DNA of 64,000 nucleotides, from contig JBBHKE010000131.1 of NCBI GenBank assembly GCA_037447655.1, positions 121,892-185,891 of the forward strand, given 5' to 3'. Under the pieces are notes generated by a model, which was given only the letters and a program-made list of their open reading frames with translations, was not told the DNA's origin and made no database searches. This DNA is from Zygnema cylindricum (lineage: Eukaryota; Streptophyta; Zygnematophyceae; Zygnematales; Zygnemataceae). The position numbers and the translations under genes were made by a program. Positions 33,960 through 46,882 of the stretch are shown piece after piece (positions within the stretch are counted from its first letter, which is position 1; each line of letters begins with the position of its first letter).

Positions 33960-36441
33960 AGGCTTAATCACCATGTCTACCACCATCTCACTGTTTCATT
34001 TATATTATAGACTTATTGTTTTGTTCTCCACCTTTTCTTTAACAAATCTAAGTCTGATATCCATGTGCTTTGTTTTAAAGTGATGTTTAGGATTAACAGC
34101 AATTGCAATTGCTGTTTGGTTATCACAAAATATTTTATGAATTCCACTCTTAAGATGCCCCAATTCACTAAGCAAGGATTTGACCCACATCAATTCCTTC
34201 ACAGCAGAGCAAGATGCCATGTACTCTGCCTCCATGGTAGACTGAGCAATGACCTTTTGCTGCTTACTGCTCCTGCAACAAGCACCATTCCCCACATACA
34301 ACACATATCGAGATGTACATCTTGTCATCGGAGCATCCCCATAGCTGGCATCACTCCAAGTGGTGATGCCAGTGTTTTCCCCACAAGATGCAGCCATAGA
34401 TCCCTAGTTCCTATGAGATATTTGAGGACCCTTTTTGCTGCTTCCCAATCCCTTTTGGTAAGAGCATTTAGACTCCTACTTAGCACTTCTACAGCTGCTG
34501 CTAAATCCGGTCTGGTACAATTCATAAAGTATATCAGACTGCACACTACCTGTCTGTATGGAATAGTGTGCATAAACTTCTTTTCTTCTGGACCTAGTTC
34601 ATCATCTAGTATTAGGATGTCTCCTTCCTCACTCCCCTCACTTCCTTTCTTTAGATCCATAGGAGTCGTGCAACTGTTGGCCTTGTTCATCTGAAATTTT
34701 TCCAGCATGTTTCCAATTGCTTCTTTCTGACTTAGTCTAATTATCCTCTTTTTCCTATCTCTCTCTACTTGTATTCCCAGAATATATCTAGCCTCCCCCA
34801 TATCTTTCATTTCGAATCTTCCCTTTAGATCTGTTTTTAGTTTGTTAGTTTTCTTTTATGACTTACTTAGAACAAGAAGATCATTAACGTAAATTGCAAT
34901 AACGATGACACCTTCCTCATGTTCAAAAACATAAATTGAAGGATCTGAACTGATGCGAAAGTATCCCAAACTGGTAAGGAACTCATCAAGTTTCTTGTTC
35001 CATTGTGTGGGCGCCTGTTTCAAACCATAGAGAGATTTGATCAGCCGGCATACCTTACTTTCCTCTCCTTGTTCCACGAATCCTGTCGGCTGTCGCATGA
35101 AGATCTCCTCCTCTAGTTCTCCATGTAGGAATGCTGTTTTTATGTCCATCTGGTGTACTTCCATGTCTTCTACAGCTGCCAGAATGAGAAGGATTCGGAC
35201 CGAGGGAAATCTGACGACCGGAGCAAAGGTTTTTTCGTAGTCTATTCCCTCTTTCTGAGTAAAACCTTTTGCCACTAACCGAGCCTTATACCGCTCAATT
35301 GTATTGTCCGATTCAATTTTAGTTTGAAATCTCACTTACATCCAATTGGTTTTCTATCGGTTGGAACGTCCACCAGCTCCCATGTATCAGCCGCCATGAT
35401 TGAAGCCATCTCTTTATTGATGGCCGTCTTCCATCGGTTTCTTTCCGGATAGTTCATTGCCTCTTCATATATTTGAGGTTCGTCCGGGTGAGATAGTTTA
35501 GTTACCTTGTTATTAACTTGTTTCTCTTGAAGTTTTTTGCTGCTTCTTCTCCCTCCCTCAAAATCGGCGGCTGGAATAAATGGTTCCCGTGGATTCTTTT
35601 GATTCACCACGGCTTCTCCTCGTCCCTTTGATCCATATCCGTTTCCACCACGTCTTGTACTTGTGTCATTGGTGTTTCCAAGTTCAAGTCCTTCTCTGTC
35701 TGTTTTGAATCTGCAAGGATATCGTTCGAACCTGCAAAAGTATCGTCTTCTTGAAAACCCGGATAGTTAGGGAGATGAAAGTCATCGGAATTGTCTGACT
35801 CAACTCTGATTCTGACTAATTTTGAGGATTTTAAGGGATCTATCGACTTCCTTTCATCCATAGCTACCAGATGTTTTACTAAAATTAAATCTTCTCTCTT
35901 TAGATCATACACTCTATACCTTTTTACATCCTGATCATATCCTAGCAAGTATCCGGGTTTCCCTTTAGGATCTAGTTTCCAGTTTGATTTATCTGTATCT
36001 AAACTGAAGACTTTACTACCGAAAACCTTTAAGTGAGATAGATCTGGTTTTCGGCTGGTCCATTTCTCATATGGAGTTTGGCCTTTCACCGCCGAAGTTA
36101 GAACTTTGTTTCTCAAATAATTAGCACAATTCATAGGCTCGGCCCAAAATCTTTTTCCTATCCTTTTATCTGACAACATACTCCGGGCACTATCACTTAG
36201 TGTCATATTCAATCTCTCGGCAACACCATTCTGTTCCGGGTTTTCCAGAACTGTCTTTTGATGTTGAACACCATCCTCCCTAAAGAACTCTTCAAACTGA
36301 TTGGAGGTATATTCCCCTCCATTGTCACTTCTTACTCTCTTTATTGAGGTCTCGTGACGTTTCTCGACCCATGCCTTATATTGTTTGAAATACTACGGAG
36401 TTTCTGATTCATTTTTCGGAAAGTATACCCGAGAGTACCGG
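33960..36441 (-). pseudogene. Family II Pol: RNase H, RT, integrase (broken, runs into gap)
   Basis: Read on the minus strand from the gap: integrase core and the SARSMLSDKRIGKRFWAE region, PYEKWTSRKPDLSHLKVFG and GKPGYLLGYDQDVKRYRV at 35604-36212; an acidic linker; RT at 34856-35610 with [15 protein letters not shown] and an altered YVNDLLVLSKS, where the first Asp of the catalytic VDD is Asn; the RT end at 34325-34810 with YRQVVCSLIYFMNCTRPDLA; and RNase H at 34005-34397 with SDASYGD, MEAEYM and CDNQTA. Frame breaks occur near 34400, 34855, 35335 and 35605. Gag, protease and the 5' LTR lie in or beyond the gap. Confidence 0.9.
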
Positions 36442-37054
36442 NNNNNNNNNNNNNNNNNNNNNNNNNNNNNNNNNNNNNNNNNNNNNNNNNNNNNNNNNNN
36501 NNNNNNNNNNNNNNNNNNNNNNNNNNNNNNNNNNNNNNNNNNNNNNNNNNNNNNNNNNNNNNNNNNNNNNNNNNNNNNNNNNNNNNNNNNNNNNNNNNNN
36601 NNNNNNNNNNNNNNNNNNNNNNNNNNNNNNNNNNNNNNNNNNNNNNNNNNNNNNNNNNNNNNNNNNNNNNNNNNNNNNNNNNNNNNNNNNNNNNNNNNNN
36701 NNNNNNNNNNNNNNNNNNNNNNNNNNNNNNNNNNNNNNNNNNNNNNNNNNNNNNNNNNNNNNNNNNNNNNNNNNNNNNNNNNNNNNNNNNNNNNNNNNNN
36801 NNNNNNNNNNNNNNNNNNNNNNNNNNNNNNNNNNNNNNNNNNNNNNNNNNNNNNNNNNNNNNNNNNNNNNNNNNNNNNNNNNNNNNNNNNNNNNNNNNNN
36901 NNNNNNNNNNNNNNNNNNNNNNNNNNNNNNNNNNNNNNNNNNNNNNNNNNNNNNNNNNNNNNNNNNNNNNNNNNNNNNNNNNNNNNNNNNNNNNNNNNNN
37001 NNNNNNNNNNNNNNNNNNNNNNNNNNNNNNNNNNNNNNNNNNNNNNNNNNNNNN
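36442..37054. other. Assembly gap (613 N)
   Basis: An unbroken run of N. The two sides are different element families, so the gap hides at least one junction. The open frames running through the N have no meaning. Confidence 0.99.
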
Positions 37055-37772
37055 GTCACTCCCTCAAGTGCCACACTGTATGAAGTCCTGTGCGTCGCCA
37101 TTAACTCTGTGAGATGTTTCTAGGCAAGTATGATAAGTTTTAATGGTATTTCTAGCTCCGCAGGGTATTTTCAAAGTAGAACCTACTTTGAAACTTTACT
37201 ACCTGCCACTTCTAAACGACGGTTGCCTTCCACCAGTAGGTTCTGGTGCAAACATTAATAGAATGCACAAATAAGTGCCACATGACACTGCAATGAATAC
37301 TTCGGACAAAACAAACTAATCACAGAGTCAAGTCTAAAGTAGAGAAGACATACCAGCCATGCATCAATGATTTCTACTGTCTTGAAAGGAGGATACCTGA
37401 ATATGCCAAAGTATGTCATACAGAATGAATCTGAACTGAGACACTAATCAAACAAAACAGGCTTCATAAGTAACGTCACAGTACACCGTGAATAAACACG
37501 TAAGATAATTACAAACGTGGTCTTGGATGACCACCTTCCGTTGGCAGCAAATCTTCACCGTCCATCATTTCAAAGTTTCATCCAAGATGAAACTTTTATG
37601 GGACGCCTCGATCTTTATGGTAATTTTGAATAGTATGAACGGATCTTTGTAGAGTGTCTCAATTACCGCTGCGTGTCCTGAAGTATGTCACACCGTGAAC
37701 TCCCTCACTGTTCACTGTAACCTATTTTGGTACATACTGAACCAGACTTTCACAAAACATTATAAGTAATGA
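37055..37772 (-). repeat. Probable LTR of a further family, cut by the gap
   Basis: Non-satellite, non-coding sequence unlike the other LTRs. It ends GAGAAAACA and is followed at once by CTCCCCTCACC, which on the minus strand is a polypurine tract running into TGTTTTCTC, a normal LTR start. The other end is in the gap. No open frame is recognised. Confidence 0.55.
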
Positions 37773-37828
37773 GAAAACACTCCCCTCACCTATGAAGCTT
37801 AGTGAAGACTAAAGCTTTCAAAAAAACA
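37773..37828 (-). other. Polypurine tract and short 3' internal piece, unassigned family
   Basis: The minus strand reads GGTGAGGGGAG at 37773-37783 next to the LTR, preceded by AAAGCTTTAGTCTTCACT. Only about 50 bp of this internal region remain before family I RT sequence begins. Confidence 0.5.
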
Positions 37829-38361
37829 CAACATACACAACAATGAATATCACCTCATCAGGATTATCACCACACATCCCATATACTGAATGATCTGAGC
37901 TAATTCTTCTAAATCCTAATCCTATCAAGAACTCATCTAACTTTTGGTTCCATTGCCTAAGGGCCTGTTTTAGGCCATACAAAGCTTTTAAAAGTTTGCA
38001 CACAAGATTTTCTTTTCCTGCTTCCTCATAACCCTCAGGCTGCTTCATGTAAATGACCCCATCTAAATCACCATGCAAAAATGCAGTTTTTTACATCCAT
38101 TTGATGGATGTCAAAAATCTCTATGGCAGCTAATGTAAGTAAGATGCGAACAGATGGAAAGCTTAAAACCGGTGAATTTTTTTTTCCATAATCCATCCCC
38201 TCCTTTTAATTATATCCCTTAGCAACCAAGCGAGCCTTGTACTTGTCTATGGGATTATCTGGGTTGAATTTTAATTTAAACACCCATTTACTTCCAATAG
38301 CCTTTCTTCCTGGAGGAAGTTCCACCAGATCCCAAGTTTAGGCCTCTATGATGGACTTTAC
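37829..38361 (-). pseudogene. Family I RT fragment
   Basis: A minus-strand piece of family I RT, from the WVFKLKFNPDNPIDKYKAR region to VIFIVVYV. It contains GDLDGVIYMKQPEGYEEAGK and LLKALYGLKQALRQWNQKLD, and it is cut before the VDD catalytic pair. A stop and a shift occur near 38080-38200. It is joined at 38362 to a 44-bp stub of a plus-oriented family I LTR. Confidence 0.88.
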
Positions 38362-38405
38362 TACTGAAAAGTAAGCTTTAGTAAGTCTTAAAAATTTGAG
38401 TCTAC
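38362..38405 (+). repeat. 44-bp stub of family I LTR start
   Basis: TACTGAAAAGTAAGC and what follows match the first 44 bp of the plus-oriented family I LTR. It is cut at GAGTCTA, where a minus-oriented family I LTR begins. It records an insertion into an LTR followed by loss of the rest. Confidence 0.75.
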
Positions 38406-39032
38406 TGTTGTAGGTCATGGCAATTCTGACTTGATTGTGTTTCACTCCCACTAGGCGTAACACTTGCACTAGCAAGGATAAAGCCATTAGAAGACATGAT
38501 AGCAGAAGCAAACCCTTGAAAAAGACCTATTTGACCAGATCTATGTTGTAAGATATGAAGGTTTAAGTGAGAGAGGTCTTTCAACTAGATAAACAAACAC
38601 TACAAGCAATTCAAAGACAAAAGAACTGAAAACACCTTAACGTGCACTTAGTACCCTCATTTCCTTAACTCTTCTGTAGAATGTACATTCTGTATAGAAC
38701 TGATCAATCCTAATTGAACTAAATACTCAAAAGATCTAGAAAACATCTAAAACGTATGTAAAGGGTTCACCAGACAGCCTACTGACAAAAATCTATGTGT
38801 TTGGACCAGAAATTTCCAATAACAATATCTATAGCCTAAAAGTCCGGGTGATTCTTATCATGTCCACATTCATTGACGGACCTACACACTAATTTACTTA
38901 AAGATAGCTATTCGAGTAAATACTAAAAAAAATCCACACTAAATTTTGTCAATATTAAACAGTTGGTATTCCAAAATTATTTTAAGTCTTAGACTCAAAT
39001 TTCTAAGACTTACTAAAGCTTACTTTTTAATA
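38406..39032 (-). repeat. 3' LTR of a minus-strand family I element
   Basis: The plus strand starts TGTTGTAGG and ends TTAATA before the polypurine region CTTGCCTTAAGCTTTAG. About 627 bp, a diverged family I LTR. On the element strand it holds an open leader frame (MSSNGFILASASVTPSGSET and on to HDLQQ) ending at the LTR end in the same phase as the intact element. Confidence 0.88.
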
Positions 39033-39049
39033 CTTGCCTTAAGCTTTAG

Positions 39050-41856
39050 AAGACTTACTCACTTAGACCACATGCTTTTCTGTAGTACTCTAACTTTGGA
39101 GCGAGAAAGGTTTTGTCAACATGTCCACATCCATTTTCTCATCAAGCAAATAGCACAGTTTGACCACTCTTGCAAATAGTTTCTCTCGTACCAAATGTAG
39201 CCGAATGTCCATATGCTTACTCTTAAAATGGTGACTTAAGTTTTTAGCCACAAAAATGGGTGCCTAATTGTCGCACCACATTATTTGTGTTCCGTGTTGT
39301 GTAAACCCCAATTCTTGAAGAAATGCCTTAATCCAAAGCAGCTCTTTCAAAGCTGCACTCGCATCCATGTATTTAGCTTCCATAGTAAATTGTGCCGTGA
39401 CTTTTTGAAGTTTACTACTCCATCTACAAGTTCAACTTCCAATCTGAATGATATACCGAGTTGTAGACTTCCTACTAGACACATCACCATAGTTAGCATC
39501 ACTCCAAGTATTAATACTAACCTTGTCCCCTCCAAGTAAACCTAAGATTTCTAATAAATATCCCAACAAGATACCTTAATACCCTTTTTGCAGCCTCCCA
39601 ATCTCTCTTTCGTGGATTTTGTAGACTTCTGCTCAATACACCAATTGCTGCAGCTATATCGGGCCTAGTGCAGTTCATAAAGTAAATTACACTTTTTACT
39701 ACTTGTTTGTATGGTACTTGGGACATAATTATTTGCTTTTCTGCACTGAGTTCCTCATCTATTATGACTTTAAAATCATGCTCCATTCCCGCAGGTTTTT
39801 GCATATACTCCATAGGAGTTGCACAACCTTTGGCATCAACCAAGCCAAATTTTTCCAACATGTTTCATATCACTTTTTTTTGAGTTAGCCTTATTATTTT
39901 TTTTTCTCTATCTCTTTGAACTTGTATTCTAAAGATATATTTTGCCTCACCCAAATCTTTCATTTCAAATTATGAATTAAGAACGTGTTTTACTTTAGCA
40001 ATTCCTTCTTTGTTCCTACTAATTAGCAGCAAATCATCAACATACACATAAATGAATATCACCTCATCAGGATTATCACCGCACATCACATATACTGAAT
40101 GATCTGAGCTAATTCTTGTAAATCCAAATCTTGTCAAAAACTCATCTAACTTTCGGTTCCACTGCGTAGGGGCCTGTATTAGGCCATACAATGATTTTAA
40201 AAGTCTGCACACATGATTTTCTTTTCCTACATCCTCATAACCCTCAGGCTACTTCATATAAATGACCTCATCTAAATCACCATGCAAAAAGGCAGTTTTG
40301 ACATCCATTTGGTGAATGTCAAAATCCTCTATGGCAGCTAATGTAAGTAAGATGCGGACAGATGGAAACCTTACAACCGGTGGAAAAGTTTCTTCATAAT
40401 CTATCTCCTCATTTTGATTTTATCCCTTTGCAACCAAGCGAGCCTTACACCTGTCTATGGTATTATATGGGCTCAATTTTAACTTAAACACCCATTTACT
40501 TTCAATAGCCTTTCTTCCTAGAGGAATTTCCACCAAATCCCAATTTTGGGCCTCCATGATGGACTTCATTTCCTAATTGATGGCTTCCACCCAATGTTCT
40601 CTTTCATAACTCGAAAAAGCTTCTTTCAATGTTAAAGGCTCTTCCATGTGTGAGGAATGAGCAAAGGATTCATTTTCTCCCCTGAGTCCAGCACTTCGCC
40701 TAACTCCACCTAGAAATTTTGTTGTTGTTATAGATGGTTGGGTCCTCCTCCTTGATACATTTGATTCTTTCTGAAATATAGTTTCCGCTTGAGGTAGAGG
40801 AGAGTCTTCAACTCTTTCAGGCATAACAATTCCTATTTTTAGTGGAGAAGATGATTCCAAGTCATTTTGAGTTAAACTAGATGCATTTTCTACATTTTTC
40901 TTGAAAAACATAGGATTTTCCTCTAAAAAGATATAATCAACACTTCTATCTTTTTTTCATCTATACCCTGATTATATACATTTACACCTTTTCCCTCATC
41001 CTTCACTATGATGTTTGTGGCTACCACAACTCTCTTTTTCTTAATGTCATATACTTAATAACCCTTAACATGATCATCAAACCCTAGAAATATCATTCGT
41101 ATGCGTTTTGGCTCTAATATCCATTTTTTTGTATCATTATCTAGCATGAATTCCTTCCTCCCAAAAACTTTGAAGTGACTTACATCTGGTTTGTTTCTTG
41201 TCCACATTTCATATGGAGGTTTATCCTTTACTACCTTTGTCTCTAGCCTGTTTCTCACATAAGGTGCACAATTCAAAGCCTCTACCCAAAACTTGAAATC
41301 TATGTCCATATCAGCCATCATCGTCGTAGCACACTCTGATATGGTCCTATTCATTCTCTCTCTAAACACCGTTTTGTTTCGGAGAATAAAGAACATTTTG
41401 CTGACGTGAGATTCTATGTAATTTGAGGAATTCTGCAAACTCATTAGAAATGTACTCCCCTCCATTATCAAACCTGAATCCCGCTATCTTTCTTTCATGC
41501 AGATTTTAAACCCATGCCTTATACTCTTTAAATTTTGAAAAAACGTCATCCTTACTTTTCAATTAATAAACTGTAATAAATTTACTATAGTCATCACTAA
41601 AAGAAAGCATAAACTTAGCACCTCCCATATATGGACACCTAGATGTCCCCCATATATCTGAATAAATTGGTTCAAGCACCCGACTACTTCTATAATCAGT
41701 TTGTGAAGGGAAAGGCAACTTATGAATTTTTCCCATTGCACAACCATCATATACATTTGATGCTAGTTTTTGACTAATTTTTACACCTTCCACTATTTTT
41801 TGATTTACCATCTTTTCTAATCTATCATAATTCACATGTCCTAAACATTTATGTTT
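39050..41856 (-). pseudogene. Family I Pol: RNase H, RT, integrase (degenerate)
   Basis: On the minus strand, from right to left: integrase zinc region HKCLGHVNYDRLEKM and VYDGCAMGKIHKL (41563-41856); integrase core with ERMNRTISECATTMMADMDI and PYEMWTRNKPDVSHFKVFG (41055-41471); linker (40573-40911); RT with LIQAPTQWNRKLDEF and VYVDDLLLISRN (39970-40212); VPYKQVVKSVIYFMNCTRPDIA (39517-39861); and decayed RNase H (39347-39535). Many stops and shifts. It is cut at about 41856 by an inverted join to plus-strand sequence of the same family. Gag and the 5' LTR are missing. Confidence 0.9.
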
Positions 41857-42100
41857 AAGGTTATGCAACTCATATGGAGTATAAGCAAAAACTTGAAGGA
41901 ATGGAGCATGAGTTTGGAGTCATAATAGATAAAGAACTAAGTCTAGAAGAGCAAAAATTTATGTCATAACTACCTTAGAGACAAGTAGTAGGAAGTCTGA
42001 TTTATTTCATGAATTGCACTAGGCCTGATATAGCTACAGCTGTTGGTGTATTGAGCGAAGTCTACAAAATCCACGAAAGAGAGACTAGGAGGCTGCAAAA
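41857..42100 (+). pseudogene. Family I fragment: RT end and start of RNase H region
   Basis: A plus-strand piece beginning near GGTTATGCAACTCATATGGAG and ending at GGAGGCTGCAAAA, inside the region encoding DWEAAKRVLRYL. It is followed directly by an LTR start. Stops are present. It is the remnant of an element into which, or next to which, the 42101 LTR was placed. Confidence 0.85.
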
Positions 42101-42811
42101 TATTGAAAAGTAAGCTTAAGTAAGTCTTATAAATTTGAGTTTAGGACTTAGAATATTTTTGGAATACCAACTGTTCAATATTGACCAAATTTAGTGTGGA
42201 TTTTTTATGTAGTATCTACACGAATTGATATCTTTAATTTAATTAGTGTGAAGGGCCACCAATGAATGTAGACGTGATAAGAATCACCCTGATATTTAGA
42301 GTATAGATATTGTTAGTGGACAATTCTGGTCCAAACACTTAGATTTTTGACATTAGGGTGTCTGGTGAACCATGTACATACGTTTTAGATGTTTTCTAGA
42401 TCTTTTAGTTGTTTTCTAAATCTTTCAGATGTTTTCAAGATCTTTTGAGCATTTAGTTCAATTACGATTGATAAATTCAATACAAAATGTACATTTTACA
42501 CAAGAATTAAGGAAATGAGAGCACTCAATGCAGTTTAAGGTGTTTATGCTCTATTGTCTCTAATTTGCTTGTAGTACATCTTTATTTGGTTGAAATACCT
42601 CTTTCATTTGGAGTTACATATCTTACACTATAGATCTAGTATTATTGGCATTTCTCTTTGGGTTTGCTTTCGCTAACATGTTTGATAATGGCTCAGCTCC
42701 TATTCCAAGTGCTCCTATTAGCCCTAGTGCTCCACCTGCTACTGTTTGTGCAAGTGTGACTCCTACTAGGAGTGGATCACAGCTGATTTTTTTTGCCCAT
42801 GACCTATAACA
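42101..42811 (+). repeat. Family I LTR, subtype with three 21-bp repeats
   Basis: 711 bp, TATTGAAAAG to TATAACA. Like the 14252 LTR it has three copies of the TTTTCTAGATCTTTT-type repeat and lacks the GGGACGAATATCC insertion in the leader. The leader starts with ATG at about 42680 but is closed by TAA (from CAA) just before the LTR end. Confidence 0.92.
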
Positions 42812-45800
42812 GGTCATGGGCCCACCGCCCAAATTGCCTATTTTTGACGAAACAAACTACTTATACTGGGAAGATATGTTGAGCTCATATTTCGAGGAGA
42901 GGGACTTGTCACCTATTGTGGAAGCAACAGCTGATGTGACTGCGCCGGATTAGAGAAAGAAGAATCTCCATTGCCTCAACGTCTTGAAGCAGTCTATGAC
43001 AAAAGATTTGGTAATGTCGTATCTTGAGATGATGAAAGCATCTGATGTTTGGTTTAATGTATGTGCTATGTATGTTCAGTTAGATGTTACAGTCCAGACA
43101 AACATAGCCACTCAGATTTTTGAATTTAAGTGTTGAGGAGGTTGTATGTCAGATCATTGTCATGCTATGAAAAGGTTGTTTCTTCAGAGTACTAGTGTAG
43201 GTGGGCACTTTTCACCACCTCAACAGGCTATGTTGTTGATGAGAACTTTGCCCGATGAATATAAGGGAGCCATGGATAGGCTTAGGGCTATTCCAGAGCC
43301 TCTATGGAACATAGCATTAGCAATTCAACATATTTTGAGTGAAAAAGCTAACCAAATGTCACAAAGAGGTAGTAGTAAGTCTGTTCAGGCACTAGCTAAC
43401 CAGTTTTCGGATTCTAAGATTGGCAGTGGCAGTGGTAGAGGTAGTGGTCCTAGAAGGTCACCATTAACCTGCTATTGTTGTGATGAAAAAGGGCAAGTGT
43501 TCAGAATGTGTAATGCTTACAAGAGAGCGAAAGCCACAGGAAATTTTTGCTCTAGTTGGGACAAAAGCTTGGTTCTTTCTCAATCAGGTGGTCGACCAAC
43601 TGCTCTTTTCAATAAACTTAAGGAGGAGGATGTAAGCAACTTTCCCGACAATAGTGAAAAGAAATACTTTGCGATAACACAAGCAACGGAAGGCGTGGAT
43701 GAAGACTAATGGATTATGGACTACGGCGCATCTACCCACATGTGCCGCAATCGCCATCTATTTGAGAGTATTCAATCTATTTCACCCATCAAAATTTATT
43801 TTGGTGATGATACCTTTGTTGAGTCAAAAGCAAAGGGGAGGGTGTCACTTATGTTGAACGTAGAGAGAAAACTTGTGAAAAGGGTTTTAGAAGATGTGTT
43901 GTATGTCCCAATTTTTAAAAGAAAATTTTCTCTACGTCAGTGGTAGAATAGAAAGGTTTTAAAACTATATCTGAAAATGGAAAGAAAAGAGTGAGTAAGA
44001 ATGGGAAAATAGTTGCAGAGGGATTTGCTGGTGGAAACAATTTGTATTGGTTCAGTCTTGCAAATGATAATGACAATGATGTTATGTACTCAAGTGTAAT
44101 CTCTGATTATGATTTATGGTGTAAACGTTTAGGACATGTGAATTATGATAGATTAGAAAAGATGGTAAATCAAAAAATGGTGGAAGGTGAAAAAATTAGT
44201 CAAAAACCAGCATCAAATGTATGTGATGGTTGTGCAATGGGAAATATTCATAAGTTGTCTTTCCTTTCGCAAACTGATCATAGAAGTAGCAAGGTGCTAC
44301 AAGTAATTTATTCAGATGTATGGGGGGCATCTAGGTATCTATCTATGGGAGGTGCTAAGTTTATGCTTACATTTACAGATGACTATAGTAGATTTACTAC
44401 AGTTAATTTTTTGAAAAGTAAGGATAATTTTTTTTTTAAATTTAATGAGTATAAGGCTTGGGTTGAAAATCTGCATAAGTAAAAGATAACATGATTTAGA
44501 TTTGATAATGGAAAGGAGTACATTTCTATTAAATTTACAGTATTCCTAAAATTGCATGGAATCTCACTTCAGCCTAACGTTCCTTATTCTTTCGAATAAA
44601 AGGGTGTTTCAAAGATAATGAAGGACTATACAAGAGTGTGTTAGGAAAATGATGGCTAATATGGAGATAGATTTCAAATTTTGGGTAGAGGCTATGAATA
44701 AAGCAACTTATGTTAGGAACACGCTAGAAACAAGGGTGTAAAGGATAAAACTCCTTATGAAATGTGGACAAGACACAAACTAGATGTAAGTCACTTCAAT
44801 TTTTTTGGAAGTAAGATATTCATGGTAGATAATGATCCACAAAAATGGAAATTAGAGCCAAAAGGTATACTAGGGATATTTCTAGAGTATGATGAACATG
44901 GCTAGGGTTATAAAATATATGACATTAAAAGAAATAGAGTTATGGTAGCAAGAAACATCATAGTGAAGGATGAGGGAAAAAGAATAGATGTATTTAGTCA
45001 GCGTACAGATGAAAAGAACAAGAAAAATATAAAAAACGCATTTACATCAACCCAAAGTGACTTGTAATCATCTTCTCCACCAGAAACAACAATTGTTATA
45101 CTTGAAACACTTGCAGTATCTCCTCAATATCAAGCTGAAACTGAATCACAATAAGAATCACATATATCAAGGAGGAGGACCCAACAATCTATACCAGCGA
45201 CAGAATTTCCAGGTGGAGTTAGGCGAATTGCATGACAAAGGGGAGAAAATGCATCCTTTGCTCATTCAGCACACATAAAAGAGCCTCTAACATTGAAAAA
45301 AGCTTTTTCGAGTAATGAAAGGGAACATTGAGTGGAAGCCGTCAATGAGGAAATGAAATCCATCATGGAGGCCCAAACTTGGGATTTGGTGGAAATTCCT
45401 CTAGGAAAGGCTATTGGAAGTAAATGGGTGATTAAATTAAAATAAAACCCAAATTTTACCATAGATAGGTATAAGGCTTGCTTGGTTGCTAAGGGATATA
45501 ATCTAATTGAGGGGATAGTTTATGAAAAAAAAATTTCACTGGTTGTAAGGTTTCCATCTGTTCGCATTTTACTAACTTTAGCTGCCATAGAGGATTTTGA
45601 CATCCACCAAATGGATGTAAAAATTGCCTTTTTGCATGGTGATCTAGATGAGGTCATTTATATGAAGTAGCCTGAGGGTTATAAAGAAGCAGGAAAAGAA
45701 AATCTTGTGTGTAAACTTTTAAAATCTTTGAATGGCTTAAAACAGGCCCCTAGGCAATGGAACCAAGAGTTAGATGAATTCTTGACAGGATTAGGATTTA

Positions 45801-46858
45801 CTAGAATTAGCTCAGATCATTCAATATATGTGATGTGTGGTGATAATCTTGATGAGGTGATATTCATTGTTGTGTATATTGATGATTTGCTGCTAATTAG
45901 TAGAAACAAAAAAGGAATTGCTAGGGTAAAACACGCGCTTAATTCACAATTTGAAATGAAGGATTTGGGTGAGGCAAAATATGTCATTGGAATACAAGTT
46001 GAAAGAGATAGAGAAAAGATAATAATTAGGCTAACACAAAAAGAAGCGATAGGAAACTTGTTGGAAAAATTTGGCTTGGTTGATGCCAAAGGTTGTGCAA
46101 CTCCTATGGAGTATAAACAAAAACTTGAAGGAATAGAGCATGAGTTTGGTGTCATAATAGATGAGGAACTCAATGCAAATGAGCAAAAATATATTTCCCA
46201 AGTACCGTATAGACAAGTAGTAGGAAGTCTAATTTACTTCATGAATTGCACTAGACGCGATATTATGCAGTTGTTGGTTTATTGAGCAGAAGTCTGCAAA
46301 ATCCACGAAAGTGAGACAGGGAGGCTACAAAAAGGGTGTTAAGTTATCATGTTGGGACTAGAAATCTTTGGCTTACTTTAGGAGGGGACAAGGATGGCAT
46401 TAATACTTGGAGTGATACTAGCTATGGTGATGTGCCTAGTAAGAAGTCTACAACTGGGTATGTTAATCAGATTGGAAGTGGTACTTGTAGTTGGAGTAGT
46501 AAACTTCAAAAGGTCATGGCTCAATCTACTATGGAAGAAGAATATATGGTGGCGAATGCAGCCTTGAAAGAGTTGTTATGGATTAAGGCATTTCTTCAAG
46601 AATTGGGCTTTATGCAAGACGGGACAGAAATAATGTGGTGCGACAATCAAGCAGCCATTTTTGTGGCTACAAACCTAAGTCACCATTTTAAGAGTAAATA
46701 TCTGGAAATTCGGCTATATTTGGTAAAAGAGAAAGTATTTGCAAAAGTGGTAAAACTTTGTTATTTGCCTGATGAGAAAATGGTTGCGGATATGTTGACA
46801 AAAGCCCTTCCCGCTCTTTAATTGGAGTACTACAGAAAAGCATGTGGTCTTAGTGAGT
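42812..46858 (+). pseudogene. Family I Gag-Pol, decayed copy
   Basis: Begins with a primer-binding site variant, GGTCATGGGCCCACC. Gag is at 42812-43709, with the knuckle altered to CYCCDEKGQVFRMC, so the His ligand is Gln. Protease at 43716-43946 has DYG in place of DSG. Integrase at 43991-44482 has CKRLGHVNYDRL (first His lost) and CDGCAMGN, then a heavily mutated core. RT at 45482-46285 keeps QMDVKIAFLHGDL, but the catalytic site is YIDDLL. RNase H at 46336-46821 has SDTSYGD, MEEEYM, CDNQAA and VADMLTKAL. There are more than ten stops or shifts. It is bounded by two LTRs of different subtype. Confidence 0.92.
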
Positions 46859-46882
46859 AAGCCTTCTAAAGCTTAAGGGTAG

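Noticed and set aside
36385-37101. Two open frames of about 230 residues
   Set aside because: They consist almost entirely of unknown residues over the N gap.
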